From: Clostridiales bacterium
GTDB taxonomy: Bacteria > Bacillota > Clostridia > Tissierellales > Sedimentibacteraceae
DNA: 6,447 nt
Assembly: GCA_003497505.1 (NCBI GenBank)
Contig: DNNV01000326.1
Span: forward strand, 1 to 6,447
Direction of reading: 5' to 3'
The position numbers were made by a program, and so were the translations under genes. Under the pieces are notes generated by a model. That model was given only the letters and a program-made list of their open reading frames with translations, was not told the DNA's origin and searched no databases. Positions 1-5,070 of the stretch are shown piece by piece (positions within the stretch are counted from its first letter, which is position 1; the number at the start of each line of letters is the position of its first letter).

Positions 1-335
1 TAGAAATAGGTATGGTTTTAGGAGAGAGCTGGACCAAGGACTATGCCGTTATGCTTTACTCCGTACTTACATACCAGGTGCGACTGTTTACCTTTTTTAC
101 ACCGAAGGAAATCAAAAAAATCCTGCTGGCTCTTGAATATACTACAGAAGGCAAAAGAATTGTGGACTTTGATTTATATTATAAAAATAAAAAAATCCAC
201 TGGGAAAAGACTGCTGCCAATTCCAAGGAAAGAAAAACAAAGCTTGAAATGGTTAAAGAATACAGAATGAATATGTATAAAAAACTTAGCTCTGAGGATA
301 TAGATGTCTTGGAGAAAATGGAAAAATCCCTATAA
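1..335 (+). CDS. Unidentified protein, 3' part of a gene cut by the window edge
   Basis: The frame is open from the first bases (Glu-Ile-Gly before the Met at 12) to the TAA at 333-335, so about 110 residues are visible. The ATG at 12 has no convincing ribosome binding site in the 11 bases before it, so I read this as the C-terminal part of a longer protein. A start at 12 giving 107 residues cannot be excluded. The visible part begins with an aromatic and hydrophobic stretch (YAVMLYSVLTYQVRLFTFF), continues with a helix-like segment (TPKEIKKILLALEY), and ends in a lysine- and glutamate-rich tail (LSSEDIDVLEKMEKSL). I do not recognise the family and see no catalytic motif or signal peptide. 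The stop codon overlaps the A-tract of the terminator that follows, so this is the last gene of its transcript. The protein-like composition and the tight fit to the terminator support a real gene. Confidence 0.6.
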   Translation, partial: EIGMVLGESWTKDYAVMLYSVLTYQVRLFTFFTPKEIKKILLALEYTTEGKRIVDFDLYYKNKKIHWEKTAANSKERKTKLEMVKEYRMNMYKKLSSEDIDVLEKMEKSL

Positions 336-377
336 AAAAAGATTGAAAAAGAACAATGTTCTTTTTCAATCTTTTTT
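334..377. terminator. Bidirectional intrinsic terminator between the 5' gene and tRNA-Leu
   Basis: A perfect 14-bp stem (341-354 with 358-371) closes on a 3-base loop (AAT). It is flanked by an A-run at 334-340 and a T-run at 372-377, which extend the pairing to about 20 bp. Read on the plus strand it ends the unidentified gene, whose stop codon it overlaps. Read on the minus strand it lies a few bases beyond the 3' end of the tRNA and is followed by a U-run. The symmetry means it can serve both converging transcripts. Confidence 0.93.
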
Positions 378-379
378 AG

Positions 380-462
380 TGCCGCAGAAGGGACTTGAAC
401 CCCCACGGTGTTGCCACCAACGGATTTTGAGTCCGTCACGTCTGCCATTCCATCACTGCGGC
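380..462 (-). tRNA. tRNA-Leu, anticodon CAA
   Basis: On the minus strand the 7-bp acceptor stem is GCCGCAG paired with CTGCGGC, followed by discriminator A. The anticodon stem ACGGA/TCCGT encloses the loop CTCAAAA, giving anticodon CAA, which reads UUG leucine codons. A class II variable arm (GGTG-GCAA-CACC) and a T-loop TTCAAGT on a 5-bp stem that includes two G-U pairs confirm the type. The gene is 83 nt to the discriminator. CCA is not encoded, because the next bases are CTA, so it must be added after transcription. The terminator follows within a few bases and a dedicated promoter lies just upstream, so it looks like a single-tRNA unit. Confidence 0.96.
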
Positions 463-465
463 TTG

Positions 466-530
466 ACCACTTAGAAATACTATCATACTCTAAAGTAAAA
501 ATCAAGATATTTTTTTCATTTTTAAGTGGT
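466..530. repeat. 8-bp inverted repeat flanking the tRNA promoter
   Basis: ACCACTTA (466-473) and TAAGTGGT (523-530) are perfect inverted copies 49 bases apart. The right arm lies near the end of rmuC and the left arm just before the tRNA 5' end, with the tRNA promoter in between. An rmuC read-through transcript could pair the arms, but nothing here shows a function. Chance remains possible in such AT-rich DNA. Confidence 0.3.
477..505 (-). promoter_or_regulatory. Putative sigma-A promoter of tRNA-Leu
   Basis: On the minus strand a -35 box TTGATT (500-505) and a -10 box TAGTAT (477-482) are separated by exactly 17 bases. Each box matches consensus at 4 of 6 positions. The expected start is near 470, which leaves a leader of about 8 bases before the mature tRNA 5' end at 462, to be removed by RNase P. 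The geometry is good but the boxes are moderate. Confidence 0.55.
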
Positions 531-546
531 AAATTTTTCATGGCTG

Positions 547-1773
547 CTAGCTTTCAAAGCTGGCATATTCTATTCCGTCCCGTTCTTCCGGCGTGACTAC
601 TTCAACCTTTGAAATCCTGTCGAATTTCTTTTCGATTTTATTTGATGTAATGTTGATTTTATCCACATCATCGTAAACTTTTCTTATATCCTTAGCCAGA
701 GAGTCCCATCTGTCTTTGTAAAGCTTGAATTCCTTGCCCAGTTTATTGAGCTCTTCGTGAATTATTCCGGCATATTTCTCTCTTTCCATATTCCTTATGA
801 CAACCTGCACTGTTGAAAGAACAGACATAAGTGTGGTGGGAGATGCAATCCAAACCTTTTTAGAGCCGGCACAATCTATTAGATCCTGATGATATGCATT
901 GATTTCAGCAAATATTGCTTCCGCAGGAAGAAACATTATAGCTTGCTCTGAGGTTACTCCTTCCACTATATACTTTTCTGAAATATCATTAATATGCTTT
1001 TTCACATTTGTCTTAAAATCCCGCTCATATATCCTTCGCTCCGATTCGGGTATGCTTTTATCAATCATACGCTGATAGTTTTCCAAAGGAAATTTTGAAT
1101 CCACACACAACATTCCCACAGGCTCCGGTATATGCAGCACGGCATCGGCTATGGTTCCGTTGTTCAGCCTTTTCTGCAATTCATAAATTGGTGTGTTTTT
1201 TTCGCCGAACACTGTTTTCAGTATGTGGTTAAGCTGTACCTCTCCGAAGGTTCCCCTGCTTTTTTTATCCGTAAGTATATCCTGCAGAGATATAATATTC
1301 GTTGACAAGCTGTCAATCTTCCTCTGAGCTTCATCTATCTTGGAAAGGCGCTCCAATATATTGACAAATGTTTTGTTTGTTTTGTCAAAGCCTTCACTGA
1401 GCCTTTCCTCAACCTTCATGTTTATTCTTTCAAGATTTGAGCTCACTCTTTCGTTCAGAGACACAAAATTTTCATTAAGTGTCTTTGATGTACCTACACT
1501 GAAGCTCATAAATGACTCTGTCATTTTATTTGTATTTTTTTCAAGTCTCTCAACTGTTTCCAGCTTGTTTGCAAGTATTTCCTTTACCTGTCTTTTTTCA
1601 GAATCTGCAATTTTGCCGGACAAAAGGTCAATCATATGCAGATTGTTCTGACTCAGGTTCAACTTCAATTCCGTCAATATTTTGTTTTCAGAATTATTTT
1701 TAAATACCTTGAGTAATATAATTACATTGATAACCACTGATATTATAAGCAAGACAATTGTCAATTTTTCCAT
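547..1773 (-). CDS. rmuC: RmuC family protein, membrane-anchored coiled coil with nuclease-like domain
   Basis: The 408-residue product has the RmuC layout. A single N-terminal membrane segment (about residues 4-24, LTIVLLIISVVINVIILLKVF) is followed by a long heptad-like coiled-coil region (about 25-165). The RmuC domain (about 168-385) opens with the hallmark KKSRGTFGEVQLNHIL. It also contains IAD-x(14)-DSKFPLENY, where Asp210, Asp225 and Lys227 fit the proposed PD-(D/E)XK nuclease-like core, and SPTTLMSVLSTV (311-322). The family is named for recombination limiting: in E. coli its loss raises inversion frequency at short inverted repeats. The biochemical activity is not established. I chose the ATG at 1773 over one six codons upstream (1791) because AGGGAGG sits at the right distance before it and the protein then starts directly at the membrane helix. 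The gene lies 65 bases after asd and has its own apparent promoter. The family call is confident; the nuclease role is inference. Confidence 0.93.
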   Translation of the reverse strand: MEKLTIVLLIISVVINVIILLKVFKNNSENKILTELKLNLSQNNLHMIDLLSGKIADSEKRQVKEILANKLETVERLEKNTNKMTESFMSFSVGTSKTLNENFVSLNERVSSNLERINMKVEERLSEGFDKTNKTFVNILERLSKIDEAQRKIDSLSTNIISLQDILTDKKSRGTFGEVQLNHILKTVFGEKNTPIYELQKRLNNGTIADAVLHIPEPVGMLCVDSKFPLENYQRMIDKSIPESERRIYERDFKTNVKKHINDISEKYIVEGVTSEQAIMFLPAEAIFAEINAYHQDLIDCAGSKKVWIASPTTLMSVLSTVQVVIRNMEREKYAGIIHEELNKLGKEFKLYKDRWDSLAKDIRKVYDDVDKINITSNKIEKKFDRISKVEVVTPEERDGIEYASFES

Positions 1774-1778
1774 GCCGC

Positions 1779-1785
1779 CCTCCCT
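1779..1785 (-). promoter_or_regulatory. Ribosome binding site deciding the rmuC start
   Basis: On the minus strand AGGGAGG lies here, with 5 bases between its GGAGG core and the ATG at 1773. The alternative ATG at 1791 lies upstream of this site and has no comparable one, so the shorter protein is preferred. Confidence 0.75.
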
Positions 1786-1795
1786 GTTCACATAG

Positions 1796-1824
1796 ATTTT
1801 ACCCTATAACCGAACATTTGTCCA
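1796..1824 (-). promoter_or_regulatory. Putative sigma-A promoter of rmuC
   Basis: On the minus strand TGGACA (1819-1824) and TAAAAT (1796-1801) are separated by exactly 17 bases, each one mismatch from consensus. The expected start near 1789 is very close to the ribosome binding site, giving a leader of only about 15 bases. No terminator is visible after asd, so rmuC may also be read from the asd promoter. Confidence 0.6.
1806..1824. promoter_or_regulatory. Candidate operator in the rmuC promoter, PurBox-like or LexA-like
   Basis: Plus-strand 1806-1818 reads ATAACCGAACATT, a 13/13 match to the Bacillus PurR box AWWWCCGAACWWT. The overlapping 1812-1823 reads GAACATTTGTCC, one base from the GAAC-N4-GTTC core of the Gram-positive LexA (SOS) box. 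Either protein bound here would cover the -35 box and the spacer. I see no second, oppositely oriented PurBox nearby, which weakens the PurR reading because strong PurR sites are usually paired. RmuC's link to DNA rearrangement makes an SOS reading attractive, but both are inference from short motifs. Confidence 0.4.
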
Positions 1825-1838
1825 GCGGTTTCATTTAA

Positions 1839-2840
1839 TTACTTTATAAGCTCCTCGGCTATCTGCACTGCATTAGTGGCAGCTCCCTTTCTGACCTGAT
1901 CTCCACAGCACCATAGAGCCAATGCATTTTCACCGCTTATATCCTTTCTTATCCTTCCCACATATATCAAATCCTGGTCAGATGTGTCAAGAGGCATCGG
2001 GTAAATTCTATTTTCCAGATCATCTGTTAATTTCACGCCTTTTGCTTTTGAAAGAAGCTCCCTTGCTTTTTCCGGAGTTATTTCCTTTTCTGTTTCAATG
2101 GTTATTGATTCTGAATGGCTTCTGTATACAGGCACTCTTACACATGTACAGTTTACTTTCAGATCTGGATTGTGAAATATTTTCCTGCCTTCATTCTGCA
2201 GCTTCATCTCCTCCTGCGAATATCCCATTTCATCAAAATCACCTATCTGAGGTATCAGGTTAAATGCAATCTGATGCTGGAATGTTTTTATTTCTGCAGA
2301 CTTTCCTTCATTTATATCCTTAATCTGCTGATCCAATTCCTTTATGCCGTTTACTCCCGCTCCGGAAACCGCCTGGTATGTGGACACAACCATTCTTTTG
2401 ATTTTTGCATATCTGTTCAGCTCGTTCAGCGCGGTAAGTGCTATAATAGTTGAGCAGTTAGGATTTGCAATTATTCCCTTATGTTTTTTTACATCCTCGG
2501 CATTTACCTCCGGAACAACTAAGGGCACATCCTCATTCATTCTGAATGCAGAGGAATTGTCAATAACCACAGCTCCTGCTCTCACAGCAGCAGGCGAAAG
2601 CACCTCGCTTATATTATTTTCCGCAGCACATAGAACTATATCCACATTTTCAAATGAATTCTCCGTAGCTTCCTCAATAATGTACTTTTTCCCTTGAAAT
2701 TCCACCTCTTCACCCTCGCTTCTCTTGCTTGCCAGAAGCCTCAGCTCGTTGTAGGGAAAGTTTCTTTCTCCCAAAACCTTGAGCATTTCCTGCCCTACCG
2801 CACCGGTTGCACCCAATATTGCCAAATTGTATTTTTTCAT
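1839..2840 (-). CDS. asd: Aspartate-semialdehyde dehydrogenase
   Basis: This cytoplasmic enzyme reduces L-aspartyl-4-phosphate with NADPH to L-aspartate-4-semialdehyde, the branch-point precursor of diaminopimelate and lysine, threonine, methionine and isoleucine. The 333-residue length is normal for the family. The N-terminal NADP-binding loop GATGAVG is at 10-16. The catalytic cysteine is Cys129 in NPNCST. STYQAVSGAG (153-162) supplies the conserved Gln156. RVPVYRSHSES supplies Arg235 and the catalytic His242; the Ser before that His replaces the more usual Gly. The start is fixed by AAGGA at 2846-2850, five bases before the ATG. The gene is the first on its transcript, behind a consensus promoter with a short leader of about 40 bases, too short for a lysine riboswitch. 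It is followed by rmuC with no visible terminator. No aspartokinase or dapA lies beside it, so it is not in a lysine operon here. Confidence 0.97.
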   Translation of the reverse strand: MKKYNLAILGATGAVGQEMLKVLGERNFPYNELRLLASKRSEGEEVEFQGKKYIIEEATENSFENVDIVLCAAENNISEVLSPAAVRAGAVVIDNSSAFRMNEDVPLVVPEVNAEDVKKHKGIIANPNCSTIIALTALNELNRYAKIKRMVVSTYQAVSGAGVNGIKELDQQIKDINEGKSAEIKTFQHQIAFNLIPQIGDFDEMGYSQEEMKLQNEGRKIFHNPDLKVNCTCVRVPVYRSHSESITIETEKEITPEKARELLSKAKGVKLTDDLENRIYPMPLDTSDQDLIYVGRIRKDISGENALALWCCGDQVRKGAATNAVQIAEELIK

Positions 2841-2888
2841 AATATTCCTTCTTTCATAATAATTAATATTCCGTTTTATATAGGGTTT

Positions 2889-2916
2889 ATTATAACAACA
2901 TTTTTTTCAATGTCAA
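2889..2916 (-). promoter_or_regulatory. Consensus sigma-A promoter of asd
   Basis: On the minus strand TTGACA (2911-2916) and TATAAT (2889-2894) are both perfect consensus hexamers, 16 bases apart. The DNA just upstream of the -35 box (about 2917-2940) is a series of A- and T-tracts like an UP element. The expected start is near 2882, about 40 bases before the asd ATG. This is one of the two strongest promoters in the window. Confidence 0.88.
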
Positions 2917-2942
2917 GTTTTTTGTTTATATTTTTATTACAC

Positions 2943-2963
2943 GTGTATTTAAAATAGATACAC
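2943..2963. repeat. Short inverted repeat upstream of the asd promoter
   Basis: GTGTAT (2943-2948) and ATACAC (2958-2963) form a 6-bp dyad with a 9-base AT-rich centre, 27 to 47 bases upstream of the asd -35 box. It could be an activator or repressor site, but I match it to no known operator. The DNA from here to the lipoprotein terminator holds nothing else I can identify. Confidence 0.25.
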
Positions 2964-2993
2964 ACACTAATAATTGTAGCACTGAAAATGCGT

Positions 2994-3018
2994 AAAACAA
3001 AAGGGCCCTCGAGCCCTT
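2994..3018 (-). terminator. Intrinsic terminator of the lipoprotein gene
   Basis: On the minus strand AAGGGC pairs with GCCCTT around a 6-base loop, followed by TTTTGTTTTA, the usual form of an intrinsic terminator. It begins about 13 bases after the stop codon at 3031-3033. A T-run on the other side (3024-3029) means it might also work on the plus strand, although no plus-strand gene needs it. Confidence 0.85.
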
Positions 3019-3030
3019 AAGTATTTTTTA

Positions 3031-4806
3031 TTAATTTGCAGTTGTATCAAATGTCGCTTTTATCTTCCATATATTGCTTTCTCTAACGGCATTCCATTTC
3101 ACATTGTCTTTTTCAATTACCTGCTTCGTATCACCGCTTGTAACTTCAATTTTATAATATAAATTCACCGTTGCCAAATCTTTGCTGCTTGGATCCATTT
3201 CATATCCTTGTATTTTATAGTTCAGAAGCTTTACATTGGATGCTTCATGTTTCTTTGTATATTCGTCAAAGCTCTTAACTCTGTCTGCCACGGGAGTCAT
3301 CAGATACATGTAGCTGTATCTGCTTGAAATCATTCCTGACAGGTATTTATCCGCGGCGTCTGAAGGCGTCTTTTCCCTGTAATCGAGTTCGCCCTTATCT
3401 ACGGGGTATGCTGTACTTTTTTCCGCTTCTTTCGGTATGAAAGCATACGGATTATATACATTGCTTGGATTCCATATCATGTATTCCGTGATTCCAAGCT
3501 CCTTTGAAGCTATTATCTGGTCTCTAACCTTATCAGGTCCGTATTCAATTCCGGCCCAGTTAAAATCCTGAATCCACGGCCTGATAACAGGGCGTTTTTC
3601 CATTGAGGAGTTTTTCTCAACAGCCTCCTCCATTGCTCCCTTAACAACCAGGTAAGGGTGAGCATTTGGGTTTTCAAGATTGTACCAGCCTGTAGAATAA
3701 TGGCTTGGATAAACCATTGGCGCCATATTATCAACATGCTCTCCCATGAGAATCCATGTCTGGCCTATATCCTCCGGATAATCATCCCATGTTCTTGTGA
3801 TAATTCCGAAAACGTCCGCACCTATATTTACATTGTACGGCTCAAGCTCAGTTTTTGCGTACTCAAGGAATTCCGCAATTGCCTCATCCTTATCACGTCC
3901 GTTCCTCCCGGGAAATTCTGTGATTGGATTGTATTTTTTTGCTCCGTCAGGAAATCTCACATAGTCAAACTGGATTTCATCAAAGCCTAAGAGTGCTGCC
4001 TCCTTGGCAATTGATAAATTGTAGTCCCACACATATTTGTCAAATGGGTTAATCCACGGTATATTTCCGCTATTGGGATCAAGCCAGGTTCCTCCTGTCT
4101 TAAGCTGGATTGAATGCTCCTGGCTCTTAACAGCAAAATTTTTATCCTTGAATGTTACAATTCTTCCGATGGTGTAAATATCGTAGTCCTTCAGAACCTG
4201 CAGCATATTTTTTACATCTTTTATCGGAATTGGAGTGTTCTCATTCAATTTTTGGACTATTTCTATATTGCTTTCGTATGTTATTAATCCATTGTCATCC
4301 TTGACATTGATTACGACTCCGTTGATCTCTGTTCCGACCGCAATTCCGATTATTCTCTCAAATTTATTTGCTTTCTCAGCATTTGGCAGAAGCTCCTTCG
4401 CCTTTGCGGCATCTTTGTCGGCCAAAGCCTTGATATATGCACCGTAGGCGTCTATATTCTCCTTGCTCAGGGAATTTCCTGCTGTGTATCCTGTGGCATA
4501 CAATGCCATAACTTCCACATTTCTTTTCTCCTGCTCCTGTCCTATGGGAACGAGCGGAACATAAAATTCGGCAAGCTCTGACTTACGCTGTTTTTCCAGT
4601 TCTTCTCTTTCAGCTATTTTTTTCTCAAGCTCCTGCTTCAGCCTTTCTTCCTCAGTAATCTCCGGCGGCTGCGTAACCTCTCCAGGCTTATCTATTTCCT
4701 CCCCGGTTATGGGTGGCTGCGGATCAGCACTGACCTTATCAGAACATCCTGCCAATAATGCCGTCAGCATTAACAGTAATATTGCTTTTTTCAATTTTTT
4801 GTACAT
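3031..4806 (-). CDS. Lipoprotein with DUF4015-type putative glycoside hydrolase domain
   Basis: The N-terminus is a lipoprotein signal peptide: KKLKK, a hydrophobic run, then the lipobox LAGC with Cys21, so the mature 571-residue protein should be lipid-anchored outside the membrane. A proline-rich linker (28-49) and a charged helical stalk (about 52-80) follow. Residues about 97-465 match the DUF4015 putative glycosyl hydrolase barrel. They carry YATGYTAGN (103-111), VINVKDDNGLITY (165-177), GRIVTFKD (214-221), GFDEIQFDYVRFP (274-286), GADVFG (329-334), MAPMVYPSHY (361-370) and EYMIWNPSNVY (441-451). Asp281 and Asp331 are candidate catalytic acids. About 35-40 residues after YATGYTAGN (about 112-150) look like an insertion relative to the usual family layout. 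The last 110 residues are a separate alpha/beta-looking region I cannot name. AGGAGG at 4811-4816 supports the start. The gene is monocistronic. The substrate is unknown; a sugar polymer is inference from the fold. Confidence 0.88.
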   Translation of the reverse strand: MYKKLKKAILLLMLTALLAGCSDKVSADPQPPITGEEIDKPGEVTQPPEITEEERLKQELEKKIAEREELEKQRKSELAEFYVPLVPIGQEQEKRNVEVMALYATGYTAGNSLSKENIDAYGAYIKALADKDAAKAKELLPNAEKANKFERIIGIAVGTEINGVVINVKDDNGLITYESNIEIVQKLNENTPIPIKDVKNMLQVLKDYDIYTIGRIVTFKDKNFAVKSQEHSIQLKTGGTWLDPNSGNIPWINPFDKYVWDYNLSIAKEAALLGFDEIQFDYVRFPDGAKKYNPITEFPGRNGRDKDEAIAEFLEYAKTELEPYNVNIGADVFGIITRTWDDYPEDIGQTWILMGEHVDNMAPMVYPSHYSTGWYNLENPNAHPYLVVKGAMEEAVEKNSSMEKRPVIRPWIQDFNWAGIEYGPDKVRDQIIASKELGITEYMIWNPSNVYNPYAFIPKEAEKSTAYPVDKGELDYREKTPSDAADKYLSGMISSRYSYMYLMTPVADRVKSFDEYTKKHEASNVKLLNYKIQGYEMDPSSKDLATVNLYYKIEVTSGDTKQVIEKDNVKWNAVRESNIWKIKATFDTTAN

Positions 4807-4836
4807 ATTTCCTCCTAATTTTTTTTAGCAGATATC

Positions 4837-4850
4837 GGTATAACCATACC
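4837..4850 (-). other. Small hairpin in the lipoprotein gene leader
   Basis: GGTAT and ATACC (5 bp) enclose a 4-base loop in the untranslated leader, about 20 bases upstream of the ribosome binding site. It is too small to be called a riboswitch or attenuator and is recorded only as leader structure. Confidence 0.25.
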
Positions 4851-4861
4851 CATATTATGTT

Positions 4862-4889
4862 ATTATAGCAATGTATAAAAATATGATAA
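4862..4889 (-). promoter_or_regulatory. Putative extended -10 promoter of the lipoprotein gene
   Basis: On the minus strand TGCTATAAT (4862-4870) is a perfect extended -10 element (TGnTATAAT). A weak -35 box TTATCA (4884-4889, 4 of 6) lies 16 bases upstream, as expected for an extended -10 promoter. The start would be near 4855, giving a leader of about 50 bases to the ATG at 4806. It faces away from the purA promoter. Confidence 0.7.
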
Positions 4890-5013
4890 ATATAGCATAA
4901 TTTTAACATATAAAAGCACTATGTTCAATAAATAAAGCAGCTTTTTTCGTTTTTCGACAGATGTAATTTTTAACAAAATATGAAATAAAAAAACACATAC
5001 GATAAATTTTTTC

Positions 5014-5042
5014 TTGACATTAATGTTCGTAAAATATATAAT
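5014..5042 (+). promoter_or_regulatory. Consensus sigma-A promoter of purA
   Basis: TTGACA (5014-5019) and TATAAT (5037-5042) are both perfect, separated by the ideal 17 bases. Transcription should start near 5049, leaving only about 20 bases before the ATG, which rules out a purine riboswitch in the leader. Control must therefore act on the promoter itself, consistent with the operator-like site in its spacer. Confidence 0.92.
5022..5034. promoter_or_regulatory. PurBox-like operator inside the purA promoter
   Basis: Read on the minus strand, this 13-mer is TTTTACGAACATT, matching 11 of 13 positions of the PurR box AWWWCCGAACWWT, including the core CGAAC and the following ATT. It lies wholly between the -35 and -10 boxes, where a bound repressor would block RNA polymerase. 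In Bacillus, PurR boxes usually occur as a divergent pair. The best partner here, 4995-5007, matches only 9 of 13 and is spaced slightly too close. The same octamer AATGTTCG recurs in the rmuC promoter. Confidence 0.6.
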
Positions 5043-5058
5043 TTTTTCAGAAAAATAT

Positions 5059-5066
5059 AAGGAGGT
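5059..5066 (+). promoter_or_regulatory. Ribosome binding site deciding the purA start
   Basis: AAGGAGGT lies just before the ATG at 5071, five bases from GGAGG to the start. It rules out the in-frame ATG at 5014, which falls inside the -35 region of the promoter and so cannot be on the transcript. Confidence 0.95.
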
Positions 5067-5070
5067 TTTT

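Noticed and set aside
179..541. A 120-codon minus-strand open frame across the tRNA
   Set aside because: It translates straight through the tRNA-Leu gene and the terminator hairpin and has no ribosome binding site. Open frames of this kind are common artefacts across tRNA genes.
549..561. Palindrome AGCTTTGAAAGCT at the end of rmuC as a possible terminator
   Set aside because: The stem is only about 5 bp, lies inside the last codons, and is not followed by a T-run on the minus strand.
1774..1791. Upstream ATG adding six residues to RmuC
   Set aside because: The added codons overlap the ribosome binding site AGGGAGG that serves the ATG at 1773, and no comparable site precedes 1791.
4921..4936. 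ATGTTCAATAAATA as a distant copy of the purA operator
   Set aside because: It resembles the 5023-5036 site but lacks the defining CG of the PurR core and lies about 100 bases upstream, outside any sensible pairing distance.
5014..5029. LexA box in the purA promoter
   Set aside because: The GTTC half at 5025-5028 has no GAAC partner at the required 4-base spacing; the bases there are ACAT.
5014..5070. Upstream in-frame ATG adding 19 residues to PurA
   Set aside because: It lies within the -35 to -10 promoter region, before the expected transcription start. The known PurA N-terminus begins at the GxxWGDEGKG loop, consistent with the ATG at 5071.
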